A program made the position numbers and the translations under genes. From Dryocosmus kuriphilus (lineage: Eukaryota; Arthropoda; Insecta; Hymenoptera; Cynipidae): DNA of 64,000 nucleotides. The stretch covers positions 79,097,951 through 79,161,950 of the forward strand of contig CM076197.1 of the NCBI GenBank assembly GCA_038277395.1. The letters run 5' to 3'. The number at the start of each line of letters is the position of its first letter. Positions within the stretch are counted from its first letter, which is position 1. This document shows positions 47,436 through 59,668 of the stretch, piece by piece. Below the pieces are notes generated by a model that worked only from the letters and a program-made list of their open reading frames with translations, searched no databases and was not told the origin of the DNA.

Positions 47436-49463
47436 AAACGGAAGACACACCAGACCAATGTTCTTTGCTTTCGCCTGTTGTGTTTGAGACCAGCTGGTCT
47501 CATCTGATCTAAAATCCAAATCCTTAATCCGACCCGATGGACCCCCCCCCCCCCCCCCCCCCTAAAAAAAAAGCCTAAAAAACATGAAACCGCGGAAAAA
47601 CTGCTTACATCTTCTCGAGCAGATAATTCCCATACTCTGATTCTCTCATATTTCAAACGAATAAATTCTAGTTTGATGTCGACTTCTCACGTGTACCGAT
47701 TTCGATTTGGATTTGGGCCGAGCTCGATTACCGATTACCGATCTTGACTTAAAAAGTTGAATGTGCTTGCCGCAGTGGTCTGGTATTTGTCTTCGGTGTT
47801 AGAGTAACGCAGAAGCAGAACGAGAAACAACTGTAAATACATATAGAATTATGTCGAGGCAATTTAATAATTGATAATACGCAAGTCTATATATAAATAC
47901 TTTATATTATATTAGTATCGAAATCAGTACTGCTCTAGACCCTAGAGACCGAGTAACGACTAAACTATGAAGCGAGAGGGCGTGTTTACCGTAGCTATAA
48001 GTAAAGTTTTATATCATCGATGCATCTGTCGCGTCCACCGCATGTCGCTAGAATTCTCGCCTCGTTAATCAAAAGAGGCTGCAAAGCGCTCATGCTCAAT
48101 GTGCGCGCAAATACATCGAGAGAGTAAGACATAGGTCGACATGACAAATCCAAAACTTCTGTAATGTTAACGATAACGGTAATAGCTACGGTTATTTTTC
48201 TTTTCATTTTTTTGTCTTGTAATGGATCTCTTGTGTTCGTTGTTTCGCGTCGATGCGCGATTCAAGTCATGCGGCACTTCTACGTTTTCATTTTAATCGA
48301 TGTACCACGTTCAATTATTATTTGATATTTCTATTGGTAGGTAAGATAGTCCAATTATTTTTTAGTTAAGGGTGCGGCCAACATCATTAGACTAAATCAC
48401 AAGATTCAGGAAATTCCTAATTGCTCATCCCAAGAGATCCATCAATTTTCAAATTTTTAGTTCGGATAAAATATTGTCTCAGTACCAGGGCTGTTGGATT
48501 AGATTAGCAAAGTTAAAAATCTTTGCACTGTCCACGTTCTGACAGCGCTGATTGTATCCGAGAAATTTAGATTGTGATTTAGTCTTTCGCGCCAAGTGTT
48601 TTTTTCGAAGGTCCTTTTCTGGAGATCTTTTTCTATAATTATTATATTTCTAGAGTTCTGTTTAGAGCCCCTTCTCTCTAAATGTTTTTGTTTCTAGATC
48701 CATTTTTCTAGATTTCTAATACTAAAGTTTAATTGTGGAGTTTTTGTTTTTAGATTTTTTCTTCTCAGATTTTTTCTTCTCGAAGAGTTGGCTCCTCATT
48801 GAATTTAGTCTAATGATGTGCAACGGTGTTTATTACATTTGGCAATGTTAGTAGAATGAAACAATATGTTATCCTGTAGGCGTTATGAAACTGGATATAT
48901 TATTATTTTTATCATGCTCGGAAAATTCGCGTTGAACCACTGCATAAAAACAGCGGCAACCGTGTGGGGCAGAATACAAGGGAATTTTTAGGAGTGCATC
49001 TTTGATCTTAGGATTCGGTCTTGACACGCGACATTATCGTATTATAAACAAAAGTTATATTTATATCGTCCTAATAGCATAAAATGAAGTTCATTTCACT
49101 CGATCGAAAAAAAAATTTGTTTCTTTGAAAATCCTTCAATAAATGCAGTCGTAAGAAAATGGAGATAAAGGAAGAATTTGTCCAGGAACCCTATCCAATT
49201 AGAAATAGAAATTTAAAAAAGGAAGATAAAACTTTTTCAGTGTAAGAAATTTTATTTAACGAAATTATATTCAAAGATCTCACATTTCTTTTAATTCCAG
49301 TACAAAAAAAACATCAAGTTTATCTTAAAGCTAGTTTAAAGGCAACATGTAATTCATTTCAAGATTTTTCCCCGAGTGTATACAATTAACTGATTGGTGG
49401 ACATTGCTGCAATAGTATTCTATCTTGAGCGAACTGATGCTTTGTATGGATTTGTGGCATCAT
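47436..49463 (+). other. TRIP12 3' UTR and convergent spacer
   Basis: Starts directly after the stop. It includes a run of 23 C (47542-47564), an AATAAA near 47660 and another near 49138. It also contains a candidate MITE (48380-48817). The region separates the convergent ends of TRIP12 and the TMEM256-like gene. The true polyadenylation site cannot be decided from sequence. Confidence 0.5.
48380..48817. mobile_element. Candidate short MITE with 16-bp TIR
   Basis: CATCATTAGACTAAAT at about 48380 and its exact complement ATTTAGTCTAATGATG ending at about 48817, about 440 bases apart. An internal GATTTAGTC echoes the terminus. No target duplication could be identified. Confidence 0.45.
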
Positions 49464-50673
49464 TTAAATGCACATTGCAAGCCAGCCGAGAATAAAACAG
49501 GATCCTCCGATTGGCGTAAACCTGCTGTAAGTTTTATCCCCGGTGAAAGCGGTATAATAACAAGGGCCACAGAAAAGAATTATCCCAGAAAGAAAGAGAG
49601 TTCCAGACTGTAAAATAAATTTGTTTGTGCAGGGTCGAAAGTATTATTTTATTAATCTTTCTCTTGTCATATTATTTAGAAAATAATAGTAGTTTTTTAA
49701 AACTAATACTTACTAAAAGGGGAGATCTGACGAGTGGCAAACTTAGTAACGATAAAGTATGGATGAAGTGATACCTAGAAGCCGTATCAAAAACCCTTCT
49801 TTGCTCCAGACCTCTATCATCATCTGAATATTTCTCTGAAATTATATTATATTAATTATATTAAACAGATTCTCGATATTTTATAAATCGTCAATTTTAC
49901 CTAATTCTTCATTAATTGTTTTAAACTTACTGTGAGAGCCATACGCAGCCAAAACAACAGCCACAGCTCCACTAAGTCCTGCGAGTCTAATATAAGGCCC
50001 GGCGTAAGCAGCCAGTTTATACAATTCGGGGGGACTCATTTTTACCGGTTCTTTTGTTGAAGTTATTCCAACATAACCACCGAGCTAGAAAAATTATTTA
50101 TTATTTTTCAAATTTCAAATTATTTATTTAAAAATTAAGAAAATTATAATTCTAACTGGAACTTTACATTAATGCTAATGGTTTAATGTTTTTTCTTATA
50201 TTTTAAAATTTCAACTTTGAATTTGAAAAACCGTACCAATTGTATGCTTGGAAATTTAGCAACTTTCAATTGAAATCGTTCCAAGTTCTTAAATTGAATG
50301 TGATTAAAATTTCAATAATAGAAAGTATTTTTCTTTAAACTTAGATCCTTCAGATTATATATTTGCAATTTAAAAATCTTGATTAATTGAATAATTTATA
50401 ATCTAAACTAAAATAATAAAACAGTTCATAAAACTGTAAAGTTTTGAAACTCTGATCGATTTTGGAATGATAGTGAAGAGATTGAAAATCTCAACAAATT
50501 TAGATTTTTATACAAAATAAAAAATTACCCTTCCTTGCACCGAAATAATTGCTTGATATGATAGGTAGAAATAAGATTAGAACTACATAAAACTAAACAT
50601 GCTGATAACAATTTTAAAAAAAGAAAAAATATTATTTACGAACCTTGATTATCTCTTTATAAATGCCTAACAT
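49464..50673 (-). CDS. TMEM256-like (UPF0382) small membrane protein
   Basis: Four minus-strand exons join in phase: 50673-50644, 50084-49931, 49835-49714 and 49607-49464, giving 149 residues. The start is MLGIYKEIIK, followed by LGGYVGITSTKE. Transmembrane segment 1 is YIRLAGLSGAVAVVLAAYGS (small-residue-rich). The conserved loop is VFDTASRYHFIHTLSLL, and the C-terminal hydrophobic segments are GTLFLSGIILFCGPCYYTAF and GGSCFILGWLAM. This matches the TMEM256/UPF0382 (YgdD-like DUF423) family of small inner-membrane or mitochondrial proteins of unknown biochemical role. Only short exons make it up, so no long ORF marks it. It is divergent with DNAJC19 (1.16 kb between starts). Confidence 0.85.
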
Positions 50674-51694
50674 TTTTCAACGCTGATGAAATTTTAATTC
50701 ACTTTACAAAATAAATTAGGCCAACATCTTATTCTTAGAATATTTTTTTTTCTATACATAAAAAAACATTGCAATTTTTATGATAATAAATATATTGTAG
50801 TTCTGGAGCCAAAGTTTTTCTAATTTGAAAGGAAGGTAGATTTTTAGCGAATTTTTAAAATAATTAAAACTATATCACTGAAATGTTATATTTAACCTCT
50901 TTTTAAAAAACTGTATAAATTTTGTTTAAATCATTTGATGCTTGATAAGATTAATACTTATATCAGGCAAGCATAGTTTTTAAATAATAATAACTTATCT
51001 AATCGCGATAAACATAAATTCAAGCAAAGTCGTAAGTTTCTAACAGAAATATATTTTAAAAAAGATTTATTAAGATTCTCAAAAAAGTGAGGTTAGGAAT
51101 TATTTTACTTCTTTTACTTACGGAAGATAAAGCACTTTTTGTAAAATTTATGGTGCCCGACGACACGGGATTCGAAAATAAAGTATAATTAATTGCGTCC
51201 TTTAGACCCATCATTTTATCAAAATCTAAAATGTTAAAATCGTAAGCAAATTAGTCAAAATTAGCAGTGCACTTGCATTTTTCAAACGGAGGTTTTCATG
51301 ATTTTTTTTTGTTCACCTACCCAACGCAAAGGAAAAATTTCAAAAATCTGCCAAAAACAAATGAAAGTCGTTAACCTTCAACCATTCACCTTTTCCTTTT
51401 GTTGAAAAATCTTCGTTCCTTTTCTCTACTTCTTCTAGCAAGCACTAGGCACGCTACTGACGCTACGCACTAGCAAGCTAGCAAGAATGAAATGTTTGAC
51501 CAGACTCCAGAGTTTGACTTGAATCTTAAAGAAGTTTATAGAGATTACAAAATTTACGGTTAATTGCGGTCAATTTTCAATATTTTCATTTAAAGTTTCA
51601 TAGGGAAATTTTTCAAACTTGCGGCAATTTATAGTTATTTCGAAAGATACTGTAAATTACGCAACATCTGTCAAAATTTCATTCCTATGGTATA

Positions 51695-51736
<42 letters not shown>

Positions 51737-51837
51737 CACATAACCAGACATAACCCACTGTATGACGATATGTTGAACATGATTGAATAACGTTTTTAAT
51801 CAACGAATTCAACGTTGTGTGTTAAAAATCTTCAGAA
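50674..51837. promoter_or_regulatory. Shared divergent upstream region, TMEM256-like / DNAJC19
   Basis: AT-rich interval between two start codons pointing away from each other. It holds a short duplicated GCTAGCAAG/CACTAGCAAG cluster (51438-51483) and a TA dinucleotide microsatellite (about 51698-51730). Core promoter elements are not identifiable by eye. Confidence 0.4.
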
Positions 51838-52774
51838 ATGGTAAGATCGAGTAATTTAGCTTTCTCTCACGAAATTAGTATAATTTTTCACGCGTTTACA
51901 TTCTAACCAAAATAATTAAAATTTTAGGCTGACAAATTCCGCGGAGCTATTCCCAATTCCTCTCAGGTATATAAATACTAAAGTTTATGAAGTTTAAAAT
52001 AATGCCTAGATTTCGAAAATTCTATTGCTCTAAAATTTCTACTTTATGGTTTGATTTGTCTCTTTCCAGCATTTCCTTAAAAATTAATTTCGAGATCGTC
52101 GCAGATTCGTCAGCTCTCATTTCTCTCTTTAAAAACGTTTTTTTTTAAACTTAAATAATAGCCAAATCATTTTTAAAAATGGAGTATTTTGTCAATATAT
52201 AGTGTAGATGTAAACACTCTTTAAGTAAGACTATATTCTATGCAATTTCCTTTTTAAATAACGAAAATTCGCAAAATATAATTGACGCTTATCGTTTAGA
52301 TTTTGTTTCTATTTATATTTTTTAGAGTTCTGCGGTAATAGCAGCCGGATTAGGACTCGCAGCTGTGGGTTTCACAGGGCGATTCATTCTAAAAAGAATG
52401 CCAATTTTGTCCCAAAAAATGACAGAAGCTATGAAAAATATTCCCAAGCTAGATTCACAAGTAAGATTTTATGATTTCAAATGTCAGCTTTTAAATCGGG
52501 ATAAAAGACTAGGAGTCTTTTATATAAATATTACATAATATAAGTAATAATTTATTTCCAGTCCCTGGCCAATAGTAAATACTACAAGGGTGGTTTCGAG
52601 CAAAAAATGAGTAAGAGAGAAGCCAGTTTAATTCTAGGAGTTTCTCCCGCAGCCCCAAAGGCGAAAATCAAAGAACAATTTAAACGAGTCATGATTGCAA
52701 ATCATCCCGATCGAGGAGGTTCTCCTTACATCGCAGCGAAGATCAACGAGGCAAAAGATATTCTAGAAAAATGA
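51838..52774 (+). CDS. DNAJC19: DNAJC19/Pam18 (TIM14), mitochondrial import motor J-protein
   Basis: Subunit of the presequence translocase-associated motor; its J domain stimulates the mitochondrial Hsp70 ATPase at the inner membrane. Four exons join in phase: 51838-51840 (only the ATG), 51928-51966, 52326-52460 and 52562-52774, giving 129 residues. Residues about 14-35 (SSAVIAAGLGLAAVGFTGRF) are the membrane anchor. Then comes YYKGGFEQKM, the family signature before the J domain, and MSKREASLILGVSP. The HPD catalytic motif sits in IANHPDRGGSPY, and the end is KINEAKDILEK. Length and order match the family. The start exon ending immediately after ATG is notable. AATAAA lies at 52883-52888. 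Confidence 0.93.
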
Positions 52775-54071
52775 ATTTAGCCTTCAGTTTAGCTCGATTT
52801 AAAAAATGTGTAGTGTTGTTAATTCATTGCTTAATGAATTTGTATCCAACATCCCGTCAAATCATCTGTAAATAATTTGCGAAATAAATTTTAGGTACGA
52901 AAAGGATAAGAAAGAATTTTTTAAGTAATGTGCAGCAGAAAAAATTCTTGTTACACAGTTTATTTATGCAGTAGTTTATCGAATATACACTCCTGAAAGG
53001 AGAAACCCCTAATTATATAATATTTCGAATATTGAGCCTGCGATATTCTCATAGATAACAGTGTTTAATACTGAAAATTATATTACGCATTAAAGTTATT
53101 TTAATTAATAGAGATCTTAAACATTCTACAAATAATTTAACATAACAGAAATTGAATGTAAAATTTTATATTACAAATTATATTCAGTATTTTAACCTTA
53201 CAAAAACAGAATTATTCAATGACACGTTTTTTTTTTATATAAATCTAATTGACACTCTTATGGATTCAAACAAATATATGAGATTGGTTTTGTGACGCAC
53301 ATCGTAGAATTCATTAACGTTTCAAAATTCTAAGTGAAATAGATTGGACTTCATTCACTACAATTAATATATTATCTGCATGTAGCGAAAATACTTATTA
53401 AAAACATTCATATTCAAGAACAAAAGAAACAAGTAAAAAATCCTTTTTAAAAATTAAGAGCTGCATTATTTACATAAATAATGAAAGATCGCAAAATTGA
53501 CATACAAAATCTCGGAGTTGTTCTTTCGGTGTAAAAAATTCTATTAAACGAGAATTAAAGAAGAGAATAAAATTAATTTGAGTAAAAATTTAAAATAAGA
53601 TCATATTATAAAATAAAGAATGATTATGACGAATAATATTATGGCGTGACCTTTGATTCATTACGTAGTCTTCAGAAATTACAGGCTTCAAAGAATATAA
53701 GATTTTATTTAATTCTTCTATTAGTGTTTCAATGAAAAGATTCTTTTTCTAGGAAGCCTGTGACTTTAACAAGAATTTTAAAATCATAACTAATCATAAA
53801 TAACAAATATTGAAAATCTGAAATTATCTGAGACTTTAGCTATCATCTAAAATAAGAAGCAATGCCTCCTTATCAGTGACAAAATTTTTCTAACTGGTAA
53901 TTGATCCTAAAAACGAGGCAACATATTTTTCAAAGGAATGCTGAGTTCTCTCATTTTGTTACACCGTTTCTTATTTTTTTAAACGAGTTTTAAAGGTATT
54001 TTACGTATAATGAAGACATTGACTAGAGAGATAAAAAGATGATCCGGTGGGTTTTATATCTTTGATGAATA
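52775..54071. other. Convergent spacer between DNAJC19 and the TBC gene
   Basis: AT-rich 3' flanks of both genes. It contains the DNAJC19 polyadenylation hexamer at 52883-52888. I see no ORF, RNA gene or repeat with recognisable ends. Confidence 0.4.
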
Positions 54072-55919
54072 TTACCTACTTAATTTCGCTTTTCTCAGAT
54101 CCATTCGTTGTTGGGAAACCTTTATCCTTAACTTAGAAATTGTGCTACGACGTAGAGAACCAGGTTCTTTAAAAATGCTCTGTAAAAAAATTAGAATTGG
54201 AACGAGAATAAGTAAAATGGAACTTTTTAAAAAGTATTTTTTACATACTTGCATAAAGTCATGGCAATGCAGGACAATACTGTCCTTGGTAATTTCCTTA
54301 AAACAATCTGCTAATACTGCGAAATCCTGGCAGGCTAATAGGTTCTCTTTATTTCTTTTTATCAGTGTCAATGCGACTCTGAAAATAATCTTACTGCCCT
54401 CGTAAAATAGGCAGTCCCAAATTCGTATAGTTGTCTGTGGATAATTTCGTTTTAAATAAAGGATTAAGAAAAAACAAAAATACTGGTAGGATTAATAATT
54501 AATTATTAAATTCAGTATTCATCATTATTCATTCATTCATAAATTCATCATTAAATAGTATTGATTCAACAATTCTAAACTACCTCAATTGGCAAAACTT
54601 CTGCGAATAGACAAATGAACCATTTCGTGGCAATCACAGCCCATGGTAATCCTATATTGGTAATGTGTTCATAAACATCCGGCATTTTGATCCTAGAAGA
54701 ATTGTTTGTCGTTAAAAGATGGTACAACTTTCTTTTAGTTTCGTTTTAATTTTTAATTTCACCTGACTAATTCTGCGAGAACGTCAATGTCTGTCAACAA
54801 ACCGTCCATTGTGGGAGTATAATACTCAGGCAGTACTTTCTCAATTAATATTTTTAGCAACCAAAATGCCGTTTCCTCACTTTTTGTTACAAGAAGTAAC
54901 AACCCTGCTATGTAATTCAACCCCTGAAATCAAATAAAAAATAGAACCTGATTTTTTAATGGTAGATATTTTGTTTCTGAATAAAACTCACTTGACAATA
55001 TCCAACATCTCGGTTTTGATGAGCAAAGGCTAGTAAAATATTGTAAAGTTGCAATTGGTGAGATTTTGTGTTATTGAAGAAAATATTGTCCGGAAAAGTC
55101 CGAGGAAGATCGGTTCTTATAATTTCTGCAACTTCTGAACTATGCGGACCGTCTAACAATTGTTGGTATAAACCAGGCACCGCATTTTTTAACTCCTCTC
55201 CCCCACTTACTGCGAGCCATACCTAATTTTGAAACTGCTTAATCAATATCTGAAGATATTTCCTTAGATTTTGATAATAAGGAGGGCATATAAGCCTGAC
55301 AGCGACTTTTTAAATGTTCCAAAAGTGAAAAAGCTTAAAAAAATACAAAACTAGTTTGAAAAATATCTCACCAATGCTCTGTGTTCTCCAGGAATTCCTT
55401 TCCGAACATATCTTTTTATCGTAATGTTGCGCTTAAGTGACTTTCCTTCTCCAATAATTTTCGCCCATTTTTTAGCCCTGTTAGCCAAAACTTTCAAGTA
55501 CTCGGACATAAAATCCTCGTATGTTTCGTAATCAAAATTAGAGGGCCTTTCGAATCCATATTCGTCCACATTACTGCAAAATTTATACATAAAAAATAAT
55601 TAACAAAAAAGATTTCTTCAAATATAAAAAAAGAGACTTCAAGTCTTTAAAGAAAGCTTCAAATAATAGAAAAATTGTAATATAAAATACTGTTTAACAA
55701 TAATAAAAAAAAAACAATCGTATATATTTACTTTTGTGAAAAGTTTACTATCACTTATCATAACCTCAAAATAAAAACAAAGTCTAAATTTCATTTTATT
55801 GAGAACATGTCTATTGCGGTAGCGTTGAGTGAAAAGAAATATTTTCTGATGAAGAATAAAAGAAAATGACTAATGAGTGTCCAATGAGATGAATATTACC
55901 TAAAATATGAAGTAGCCAT
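54072..55919 (-). CDS. TBC-domain Rab GTPase-activating protein, GRTP1-like
   Basis: RabGAP of the growth-hormone-regulated TBC protein 1 type. Seven minus-strand exons join in phase: 55919-55900, 55573-55372, 55222-54992, 54923-54763, 54692-54584, 54434-54249 and 54179-54072, giving 338 residues. The N-terminus MATSYF + SNVDEYGFERP matches the DxYGFERP start of the family. TBC motifs: KRYVRKGIPGEHRAL, the arginine finger in IRTDLPRTFPDN, the glutamine finger in GYCQGLNYIAG, then TKWFICLFAEVLP and IRIWDCLFYEG. It ends in EPGSLRRSTISKLR. Catalytic Arg and Gln are both present, so it should be active. It shares a 388-bp divergent upstream region with METTL4. Confidence 0.92.
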
Positions 55920-56307
55920 TCCATAATTTGATCAAAGGGAACAGTTCAAAGTGTCATATACATTAATGTATGTCATCCGAAAGTGATCCGTACTCCGTAG
56001 TACTGCAGCTGATCATTATCATGTAGCTAATACAAGTTATCAGCAGTTATCAGCTGATTATGATGACTGATGTCAGCTGTGATCAGTCAGCACTATTGCC
56101 AGAGTATTATTTTTGATGTTAAAAAGAGGTTTGTATCTATATAGACGATCTAGAGTCTAGACGATCTAGACGTCTCATTGAAAGTCCAAGAAAACATACG
56201 TAGGACATAACCTCAGTTTTTAAATTAAAGATCTCATGGTTTTGACCACGTTTTGACATATTGTTGATTACTTGTTATTACAAACAATTCTAAGTTTGTT
56301 ATTAAAA
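55920..56307. promoter_or_regulatory. Divergent promoter of the TBC gene and METTL4
   Basis: Only 388 bases separate the two start codons. The interval is rich in CAGCTGATCA / TGATCAGC-type words (about 56003-56095: GCAGCTGATCATTATC, TTATCAGCTGATTATG, CAGCTGTGATCAGTCAG). It also has a CTAGAC repeat (CTAGAGTCTAGACGATCTAG, 56149-56168). Palindromic E-box-like CAGCTG occurs several times. A bidirectional promoter is inferred from the geometry. Confidence 0.55.
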
Positions 56308-57834
56308 ATGAGTGTCTTGCAATACACCGAAGACGGTTGGATTCTTTCTCATTTAGAATATATCAATAAAATATATGAGAAAGTAGAAAATAAAAACGAG
56401 AGTGAAAGACATTTTTCCCTGAAGTTTAATAAAACTTTGTTTGATATTAATTCAGTGTTTTTGCGACAAAATCAGTTGAAAAATGCATCTGGTGACAGTT
56501 CAAATATTTCTGATCGAAAGATGAGAAAGAGAAAAAGATCGAAGTTACTTCCTGAAGATGTTTTGAAGGAGGTTTGTATTTTTATCATTTATTTTCGGCC
56601 TAAAATTAAAGCAACAGTGATATGATTATTCGAATAAAAAAAAATAATACTAAATAAGAATGTACTTATTTACAAAACTCCTTTTTCAATAGATAAACTA
56701 TGTAAAAGAAACATTCGAAAAGTTAATGAAATCTGCAGAAGAACAAAATATATTTTCGAAATCTGTTGTGTCTGACAACAATGAAGCGGCTCGCTTAATG
56801 TCGAAAAACTTTTATTCTGATTCAGAAGTCCTAAAAGAATGCATGATCGAAGGGTCTTGTTCGAGCCAAGTTTCGTTAGTTTCTCTGATAAACGATCATG
56901 AATTCGTATTTCCAAGAAATTGTGAATATTTTTGCTGTGATGTACGAGAATTGGATCAGAGACTGCATTTGAAAAATCAATTCGATTTTGTCCTCATGGA
57001 TCCACCCTGGTGGAATAAATCCATTCGGAGAAAAAAGAAAAAGTTTGTTGAATCCAGGTAATATTATTTTTTTTTACATTTTCAATTTTATAATGTTTCT
57101 GTTTGCATAATGTTTCTATTTTATATTTATTTGAAAGTTACCCAATGGTGTACAATGAAGAACTGACGAAACTACCAATCGGAAAATTATTAAGTACAAA
57201 AGGCTTGATTGCGATTTGGTGTACAAATTCACCTAGTAATTTGCATTGTATTTTAGAAGAAATGTTTCCTGATTGGGGTATAAAATTTCAAGCCAAATGG
57301 TATTGGATTAAAGTAAGTATTTTAAAATACAAGATAAATATAGTTTCTGAATGGATAAATATTTCTAAATTTTTAATTTTTTAAAATAAAATTTTCGTTA
57401 TCAGGTCACACAATCAGGAAATGTAGTATGTGACTTCAGTGAAACTCATGGGAAACAGCCCTACGAATTGTTGATAATAGGAACGAAAGATTCGAACCCA
57501 AAGACTGAAATTCCAAATGGAAAAATAATCGTTAGCGTACCTAGTGCAATGCATTCTCACAAACCTCCCCTTACAGGTATTCACGAACTGATATAATATT
57601 TCTAAACAAAAGAAAGTATTGAAATATATTACAACAATAATATTTTAAAATTGATTTATCATTTCAGAAATTATGGCTGAGTATTTGCCATCAGAACCAA
57701 AGTGCCTGGAAATCTTCGCCCGATATTTGTTGCCCAATTGGACGAGTTGGGGTTTCGAAGCTCTGAAATTCCAGCATATTTCATTTTTCACCCGTCCTGA
57801 TAAGACAAACGAGGTGGACGATGAAAAGACTTGA
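56308..57834 (+). CDS. METTL4: METTL4, MT-A70 family adenine N6-methyltransferase
   Basis: S-adenosylmethionine-dependent adenine N6-methyltransferase; characterised relatives modify U2 snRNA, and a DNA role has been proposed. Five exons join in phase: 56308-56571, 56693-57057, 57138-57312, 57405-57576 and 57668-57834, giving 380 residues. The catalytic motif DPPW lies in FDFVLMDPPWWNKSIRRKKK (about 56981-57040). MT-A70 landmarks follow: YNEELTKLPIGKLL, GLIAIWCTNS, HGKQPYELLIIGTK, HSHKPPL, then FARYLLPNWTSWGFEALKFQ. The N-terminus (MSVLQYTEDGWILSHLEYIN) and a basic RKRKRSK patch precede the domain. AATAAA at 57842-57847 lies just past the stop. All motifs expected for activity are present. 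Confidence 0.93.
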
Positions 57835-57839
57835 AATAT

Positions 57840-57857
57840 TGAATAAAGAAGTTTATT
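57840..57857. terminator. Back-to-back polyadenylation hexamers
   Basis: AATAAA (57842-57847, plus strand, METTL4) is followed four bases later by TTTATT (57852-57857), which is AATAAA on the minus strand and suits GALE. The two convergent mRNAs would overlap at their 3' ends if both hexamers are used. GALE's stop is at 58018-58020, about 160 bases upstream of its hexamer, a normal 3' UTR length. Confidence 0.6.
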
Positions 57858-58017
57858 ATTCCAGAAAGTAAGTTTAACTTTCCATAGTATTTTCAAATAA
57901 TAAATAGGTAATCCTTCGTCTGACTTTTGATATAAAAAGGCACTTTCGTAAACAATATAAAAGAATGTATCTTTTGGTATTTTACTGACGCATGTTTCAC
58001 TTAAGTATTTCTACTCT

Positions 58018-59668
58018 CTACTTCTCAGAGTTTCCATTTTTTATACTTGAACGGTATCCATGTGGATTCTTAGATTGCCACCTCCAGAAGTCTCGACCTG
58101 AAAAGTTAAATACGACTTTAGTATTTTTCTTTCGATTCGGTATTGAAAGTATTCTCATTTAAATTCTAGTTCAATTTGAAATCAATTTTATTATTAATTT
58201 TCAATTATGAAACTTACACATTTGTTCGACAGTGAACTTTGCTTTCCAGCCGAGTTCTTCTTCAACTAATCTGGTGTCCGCATACATGGAACTAATGTCT
58301 CCCTCTCTTCTGTCTTTAATGACGTAAGGTACAGATGCTCCTGTTACCTTTTCAAAAGTTCTAACCAATTCAAGAACTGAGACGCCTTTTCCAGTTCCTA
58401 AATTGTAGACTCTGAGTCTTAGGTGTTTCCTATAAAGAGCTGATAAAGCAGCCACGTGACCTGTAGCCAGGTCGACTACATGAATGTAGTCTCGAATACC
58501 TAGGGAAAAATTTAGGAAAAATTCAGGCTTCAAAACATATTTTCTGAGTATACAATTTTACATTAAAAACATTTAAAACTAGACAATTATGAAATAAAAG
58601 CTATTTGTAATTAAATAAGGTAATTAGGTTTCTTACCAGTTCCGTCTTCAGTCGGATAATCGCCCCCAAAAATACTGAGTTCAGGTTTAAGTCCCAGGGC
58701 GACTTGTGATATGTAGGGCATTAAGTTTGTATATTTTTTTGTAGGGTCTTCACCAATTAATCCACTTGGGTGTGCTCCCACTGGATTAAAATACCTCAGA
58801 GATATTATATTCCAATTCTGTAAATAAATTATCAAAATTAATTAGAAATTGTTAAAGTCAAAGTGTTTAAAATTTCTTTCGTAGAAAAGAATCCTTTCAG
58901 ATTTTTTAATTACCTTTTCAGCTGCGGTAATATCGTTGAGCATTTCTTCAATAAAATACTTCGTACGGCCGTAAACGTTCGTTATATTTCCAGTTGGGTG
59001 ATCTTCTGTAATTGGAAGACTCTTTGGTTCTCCATAAACTGTACAGGAACTGCTGAAAACTAACTGATAGCAGCCAGCAGCTTTCATTACCTATAAACAT
59101 TGAACCATTAACAAATTAAAAATAAAATATTTCAACTTTCTAGTTCAGTTTTCTACAAAACACATAGCATTTAGAATTAAAAGATAAAATACCTCTAGCA
59201 AATTAATAGCGCCAATGATATTATTTCTATAATAATGAAGTGGAATTTGCATGGATTCTCCAACAGCCTTTATAGCTGCAAAGTGGATAACACAATCTAT
59301 TTCTTGCTGGAAAAATTAATTCAGTAAATTAAAAATATCTCTAATAAGTATGTTTTTTTTTTATAAAGAAGGTTATGGACGTTTTAGGAAAACTGTAGGT
59401 CTTTTTGACTTTTTAATACCTTGTTAAAAACTTCTTCGAGTCTTTCTTTGTCGAGGAGATCACAATTATGGAATGTGACCTTTTTTCCAGTTATTTTCTC
59501 GACTCTCTTTAAAGCTGCTGATTTACCATCTTCTTCAATTACACTATTTATGAAATTATCGATGGCAACTACATTGTATCCACTTTCCAAAAGCTCTACG
59601 ATGCAGTGGCTGCCGATGTAACCGGCACCTCCTGTTACAAAAATCGTTTTCCAATCTCCAGTCGCCAT
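58018..59668 (-). CDS. GALE: UDP-glucose 4-epimerase
   Basis: Leloir-pathway epimerase interconverting UDP-galactose and UDP-glucose (and their N-acetyl forms in animals), cytosolic, NAD-bound. Six minus-strand exons join in phase: 59668-59420, 59306-59193, 59090-58914, 58817-58637, 58499-58218 and 58097-58018, giving 360 residues. The Rossmann motif TGGAGYIGSH lies at residues about 12-21. Then come VIHFAAIKAVGES, the serine-rich FSSSCTVYGEP, and the catalytic YGRTK (Y-x3-K). Substrate-binding parts are LRYFNPVGAHPSG, LMPYISQVA, TEDGTGIRDYIHVVDLA, YNLGTGKGVSVLE and REGDISSMYAD. Length and motifs match animal GALE. It converges with METTL4. Confidence 0.95.

Noticed and set aside
49425..49613. 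62-codon plus-strand ORF
   Set aside because: Antisense to the last exon of the TMEM256-like gene, which has family motifs.
54142..54405. Plus-strand ORF over the TBC gene
   Set aside because: Shadow of the minus-strand exons 54434-54249 and 54179-54072.
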